Of a stretch of 64,000 nt of DNA, positions 59,981-64,000 are shown one piece after another. The DNA lies in NCBI GenBank assembly GCA_023053685.1, contig JALIGW010000002.1, forward strand, positions 40,748,720 through 40,812,719, read 5' to 3'. The notes beneath the pieces were generated by a model. The model was not told the DNA's origin. It searched no databases and saw only the letters and a program-made list of their open reading frames with translations. How positions within the stretch are numbered: the first letter of the stretch is position 1; each line of letters starts with the position of its first letter. A program made the position numbers and the translations under genes. The stretch comes from Diadophis punctatus similis. Its lineage: Eukaryota > Chordata > Lepidosauria > Squamata > Dipsadidae.

Positions 59981-61152
59981 CCAGGATGAATCCTACTGGA
60001 TTTTGTGGAGCATAATAATAATGACTGTGCCATGTCAATCAGGAAGGAGAAAAATTAACAGTTGAACTTCTTTATTGCACTGGCAGGGGACAATCCAAGA
60101 AATCACTTCATCCTCTACCTTTAACTTCTGTTAGATAGTTGTTCAGACCAGTGCCTTCATACCATCCGACATCTATTCTGAGCAGTTAAGATACTGTAAA
60201 AGGTCTCCATATGGAGAAATGATCTAAATAAATAAATTAAAATGTGAACAATGGAATATAAATGTTTACGTGTTATTTCTGAGTGATTGAAATCAAAAAA
60301 GTTCCAGCTTAAATTCTGCATACAATATTTCATAATTGGCAATTCTCATAAAGAATGGAAAATGTACAGATATGATATATGGTAGAAATCAGACACATCA
60401 AGAGATCATCAAGATACTCTAAATTTTGTCATCACCTCATTATGAAAGCCCTAATTCCATTAAACAAATACAACTCATTAAGGAAGGGCAATGTGTAGTG
60501 AGAATTGGCTCCTTACCTAAAAATAAATTGCAAATTAAACTCTGATGGATTAAATGGAAAATAAAACCTTGCCAAGCCAGGAAGAGAAAATCACTTAATC
60601 TGCTGGGTAGTGTATCTAACTGCTGTCCTCACAGCTGCAGCATAATACAGGCCTGGTGTCATTTTAAGCTGATTAGACAACTAATCTCACAAGAATCACC
60701 TCATACTTGTTCTGTATACCTTTGTAATTTCTCTTGTGTTTCTTCAAACACAGAGGTTGAGCAGGACACAATTATTTTGCCTTGAACTTAATACAAGTGA
60801 CAAGTGCCAGCAGACAGTACACATCAGTGTCAGCTACCTTGCTTAAAGTCCTGAAAACGCTCACCTGTATTCTCATGAAAACTATTTTATGGTTAAAGGC
60901 AAAGTGGCTACTTTGAAAAAAGGAAAAGAAAAGAAGGAATTTTCCCTGATAAGTTTTCTTAATATATTCAAATTGTCACTTTTGTTAGCTGGTTTCCTTC
61001 ATTAAATTTATATAGAAGCTCATTCGTTTGCAGTGATGACTGTGACTGTATTTTTATTAGTCGGTGTTCTTATTTAACAGTGCTCCAAACTGTAATACCT
61101 GCCCAAAATAAAAGTGTATGACCATTTCCAAAATCTTTGCAACATATTCCAT
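59981..61152. other. Unique sequence
   Basis: No repeat recognised. The stretch 60500-60870 is of mixed composition with several TAAT cores and no low-complexity content. Confidence 0.5.
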
Positions 61153-61160
61153 ATGTGGAC

Positions 61161-61472
61161 CAGAGGTGGGTTCCTGCCGGTACGCTCTTACCTGTTGGTC
61201 GCCGCAGAACCAAAGAAGCCGGTGGCATTCATGGCGCGGGGCTTCCCCCACCCGCTTTCCCCCACCCTCTTAGATGCCGCCATTTGCGTTCTTTTGCCCT
61301 CTGCGCATGCGCAAAGCGTTCTGCTTGCGCAGAGGGCAAAAGAACGCAAATGGCGGCGTCCAGGTGGGCGGGGGAAAGCAGGCGGGGGAAGCCCCACGCT
61401 GTGAACGCCACCGGCTTCTTCGGTTCTGCGGCGACCAACAGGTAAGAGCGTACCGGCAGGAACCCACCTCTG
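61161..61472. mobile_element. 312-bp near-palindromic hAT-type MITE
   Basis: Ends cagaggtgggttcctgccgg and ccggcaggaacccacctctg. The direct repeat atgtggac is perfect (61153-61160 and 61473-61480). The arms of about 150 bp are complementary with only scattered mismatches. The centre (about 61300-61335) has ctctgcgcatgcgcaaagcg facing ttgcgcagaggg. The open frames on both strands here are mirror images and not genes. Confidence 0.94.
61302..61313. promoter_or_regulatory. NRF1-type site in MITE
   Basis: tgcgcatgcgca fits the known NRF1 consensus YGCGCAYGCGCR exactly. Function is not shown. Confidence 0.4.
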
Positions 61473-61480
61473 ATGTGGAC

Positions 61481-62960
61481 ACAATGAGACCATCTACAAT
61501 GCATAGTGAAGAGAACAGCAGGAAAGAATAAAGATTTCAGAAATAAGCCTTTCCAAAGCTATGTTTCCTGTGTGCTGCTTTAATCCACAAAACCTCTGGC
61601 TGTAAATAAAAGTGAAAGCGAACCTTCATCAAGTTGCCTTGCTTGAAATGCCATATATTTATATGTTCAAAGTATGCCTGCAGAGGGATCCACCTACATA
61701 TAGGGTGGGGGGAAAAGTGGAAATGGGAACATTAGACTCTGCAAGTATATACATTTCATCTCTTAAAACTCCTGACTTTCCTCCCAGAACAGGATCTGGC
61801 TCCACTGATTTTTTGAACATGACAGACCAAAAAAAATATTTTCCCCCCAAAAACAATGCCAAAGTAAAACACATATCTTTATACTTCTGATCTTCCATTA
61901 GGCAACAGAAATAGCTGCCTGGGAAGGGAGAGGTCTGCGAGGGCCTCAGGAAAGGGTAGACCAGGATATGTTGAAAAAAAATGTTTTTGGAATGTGATCT
62001 TTCTGGCATCTAAAATTGTTTGCTGTTCCTATATGTGATAGAGAATGCTATTACGTCAGCCACATTACAGACTGATAAACAACTGCTTCCTATATGAAAT
62101 GAAAGGGTATAGCAATAATGCTTTGGCCCAATCTTGCTTTTCAGTCCTATTATTTACACTGAGAATTAGAAGCAATTTACATTATCTGAAATTTTCTCTA
62201 ACAAATTCATTTCTCCCAAATGCGCTGCGCAGTATGTCTGAACATTAATTTTTCACTGCAAATATTTTGACTAATCGGAGCCTTGGGGAGGTGGATTATT
62301 ATTATTTGCATAGTCTTGAAGTATGTGTGTCCTATACTATGGTAGTATGTTATGCTGTATGTTCAGTCTACAGACAAGAACTAAGGAGGAAGAAATAGAA
62401 AATTAATGAAAAAGGTATTAAATATGAATTGAAGGTTGGAGTGTGCAAAGATTTCAATTCTGATTGGCATTTAAACACTGATAGCTGGACAGACAATATT
62501 TTTAAAGCAAAAACAAGAAAAAAACAACAGCTCCCCACATACCTACCTGCAAGCCTAGTAAACCTATAGCCATTAATATAGTTGGGGATAGGGCAACAGT
62601 TAGACTTGGTGTGGACAGACATGGTAGATAGGCTTAGTGAATATTGACTATGATGGCCACTAGTTGCAAGCAAAGATACTCAAAAATTAGTAGCTGTTGG
62701 TTGACATCTAGTGATCTTTGTTATTATTTTTATTACATGCACAGTCTAGATTAGAATATTAAAGAGATAACATCATAAAGGAATGGGAAGTCATGACGAG
62801 AAGAAAGTCTAGACGTTTTCTAGAAATAAAATAACTGAAAAGCTGAAATCTAAGAATACAATACTCAACATGTTTATACTCCGGGTGGACTATCTAAGTG
62901 GCTGCTAAGAGTCAACAATGACTTGATGGTACATAATCAATTACAAAGTTAAGTGAATAT
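61481..62960. other. Unique sequence, no gene seen
   Basis: No recognised gene or repeat. Confidence 0.5.
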
Positions 62961-63210
62961 TTATTATTTATTTATTTATTAGTGAAACATATACCGCCTC
63001 AAAGTGCAAGCACTCTCTAAGTGGTTTACACCATTAAGCAATGTATATTTATATTGCCCCCAACAATCTGGGTCCTCATTTTACCTACCTCGGAAGGATG
63101 GAAGGCTGAGTCAACCCTGAGCCGGTGAGATTTGAACTGCTGAACTGCTGATCAAAGTCAGCTAAAGTAGCCTGCAGTACTGCACTCTAACTGCTGCGCC
63201 ACCTCGGCTC
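62961..63210 (-). mobile_element. tRNA-derived SINE with L2-like tail, minus strand
   Basis: On the minus strand it starts gagccgaggtggcgcagcag, with an A-box-like TGGCGCAGCAG and a B-box-like GTTCAAATC. It continues ctcagggttgactcagcc, ggtaaaatgaggacccag and gtgtaaaccacttagagag, and ends in an (AATA)n tail. Same family as 37205-37436. Confidence 0.85.
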
Positions 63211-63486
63211 TTAGGGATATAAATTTATGTATATGTAAATGGTGACTGGACTTTTGCAAGTCTAAGCATTGTAATACTAACATAGCTTGCTAGCACCATT
63301 CTTGTCCCAAGAGGCCCCACTACTGCCAAGTTTTTGGGTCTCAGTCTCATATTCTAGAACAAGTCTGCAAGCTTTAAGGATTAATCATTAGTTGTTTAAT
63401 AACTAATTTGGGGGTGTGAAGTTTAGAATGAATTTCTAACATGATAAGGATGCTAGTAGACAGATAGTGTTATTTTAAAATTGAAT
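63211..63486. other. Unique sequence
   Basis: Nothing recognised. Confidence 0.5.
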
Positions 63487-63591
63487 GAATAGCATAGCAC
63501 AGCATAGCATAGCACAGCACAGCACAGCACAGCACAGCACAGCACAGCACAGCATAGCATAGCATAGCATAGCATAGAATAGAATAGAATA
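63487..63591. repeat. Compound AGCAT/AGCAC/AGAAT pentanucleotide array
   Basis: Pentamers change from agcat/agcac to agcat and finally agaat, next to a CR1 3' end that is interrupted by an LTR. Minus-strand frames rich in Cys, Tyr and Ala are artefacts of the repeat. Confidence 0.96.
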
Positions 63592-63596
63592 CCTTG

Positions 63597-63930
63597 TGTC
63601 ACGATGTGAATATTGCCAGTTGAGCGCCTCTGCAATATTTCTAGGTTTATTGTATTTTCTAATCAAGCAGACATGTGATATGTTTTACTGCACATGTGTG
63701 CATTCCAGGAGTCTCCTCCTTCCTTCTTCTTCTGTGAGCCTCGCCCGAGGCACATGAATTCTTAGCTGAGAAAATGTAGCTTAATAACGTTTATATTCTT
63801 TTGTTACTTTTGTACTGAAATAAATATTTTGTTAATTAGAATTGAATCTCGGTTTTATTTTCTAAGTAAGGATGACTTCAAGGAAGCAAGATCCTATATC
63901 GCCTCGATAGGAATAATTCTTATTCCGTCA
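63597..63930 (+). mobile_element. Solo LTR, 334 bp, 5-bp duplication
   Basis: Starts TGTCACGATGTG and ends CTTATTCCGTCA. The perfect 5-bp repeat ccttg flanks it (63592-63596 and 63931-63935). AATAAA at 63819-63824 indicates + orientation. It interrupts a CR1 3' end, because the right flank continues gaggtcttctagtccaaccc. No internal retroviral genes are present. Confidence 0.88.
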
Positions 63931-63935
63931 CCTTG

Positions 63936-63975
63936 GAGGTCTTCTAGTCCAACCCCCTGCTCGGCAGGAAATTGG
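63936..63975 (-). mobile_element. CR1 3' end fragment, minus strand
   Basis: gaggtcttctagtccaaccc and cctgctcggcaggaaa are the antisense CR1 terminus seen at 22260-22300. The element may continue past the window. The preceding cagagttggaaggga stretch expected between the pentamer array and this fragment is absent. Confidence 0.75.
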
Positions 63976-64000
63976 AGAAAGAAATATTCATTTCTGCTAT

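Noticed and set aside
61114..61531. Mirrored frames of 64-102 residues
   Set aside because: Product of the 312-bp palindrome at 61161-61472; the plus and minus frames are copies of each other.

Overview
The window reads as non-genic DNA from a squamate reptile, most likely a snake. It is AT-rich and low in CpG outside repeats. I found no host exon, tRNA, rRNA, CRISPR array or operon. The organism call rests on the mix of repeats: BovB/RTE, CR1, L1-like, R4-like and Penelope-like retroelements; a Sauria-type SINE and other tRNA-derived SINEs; many short 8-bp-duplicating hAT-type foldback elements; and long (TATC)n, (TTCC)n and AGAAT/AGCAC arrays. The long open frames I examined are tandem repeats (for example the Tyr-Leu-Ser-Ile frames at 37.0-38.0 kb), transposon remnants, or random frames.

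Layout. 0-9 kb: mostly unique AT-rich sequence with LINE relics (1.95-2.40, 3.16-3.50), foldback MITEs (6442-6755, 7443-7805) and an (AAG)n array. 9-16 kb: an L1 3' end (10725-11513), a SINE, MITEs, an LTR-like segment (14.04-14.68), (AT)n, and a second LTR-like segment split by a 439-bp MITE (15222-15660). 16-25 kb: a BovB 3' end, a long (ATCT)n, a probable half-L1-type element (19.5-21.55) carrying two younger MITEs, an antisense CR1 end, and a hAT element with a perfect duplication (24431-24772). 25-38 kb: CR1 and RTE relics, two copies of a 125-135 bp hAT MITE, a solo LTR (34975-35696), a tRNA-headed SINE with a CR1 tail (35916-36060), and a 0.9-kb compound tetranucleotide block with a SINE inside it. 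38-50 kb: unique sequence with a perfect 46-bp palindrome, two MITEs, a 2.1-kb internally deleted L1-like element, and an R4-like LINE remnant split by a MITE. 50-64 kb: a Sauria-type SINE, two Penelope-like insertions, an L2/CR1-clade LINE end, a solo LTR (58087-58725), palindromic MITEs, a SINE, and a third solo LTR (63597-63930) inserted into the end of a CR1.

The elements do not act together as a pathway. What the window offers is a readable order of insertions, because many copies keep exact target-site duplications: 5 bp for LTRs, 8 bp for hAT elements, 10-15 bp for LINE/SINE/Penelope copies. The best leads are the target preference of the hAT-type MITEs, the pair of 312-bp hairpin MITEs sharing a core but not ends, the Penelope 3' ends with a hammerhead-like motif, the tRNA/CR1 chimeric SINE, and the L1-like element with intact ends. 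All family names come from recognition by eye; no database search was possible.
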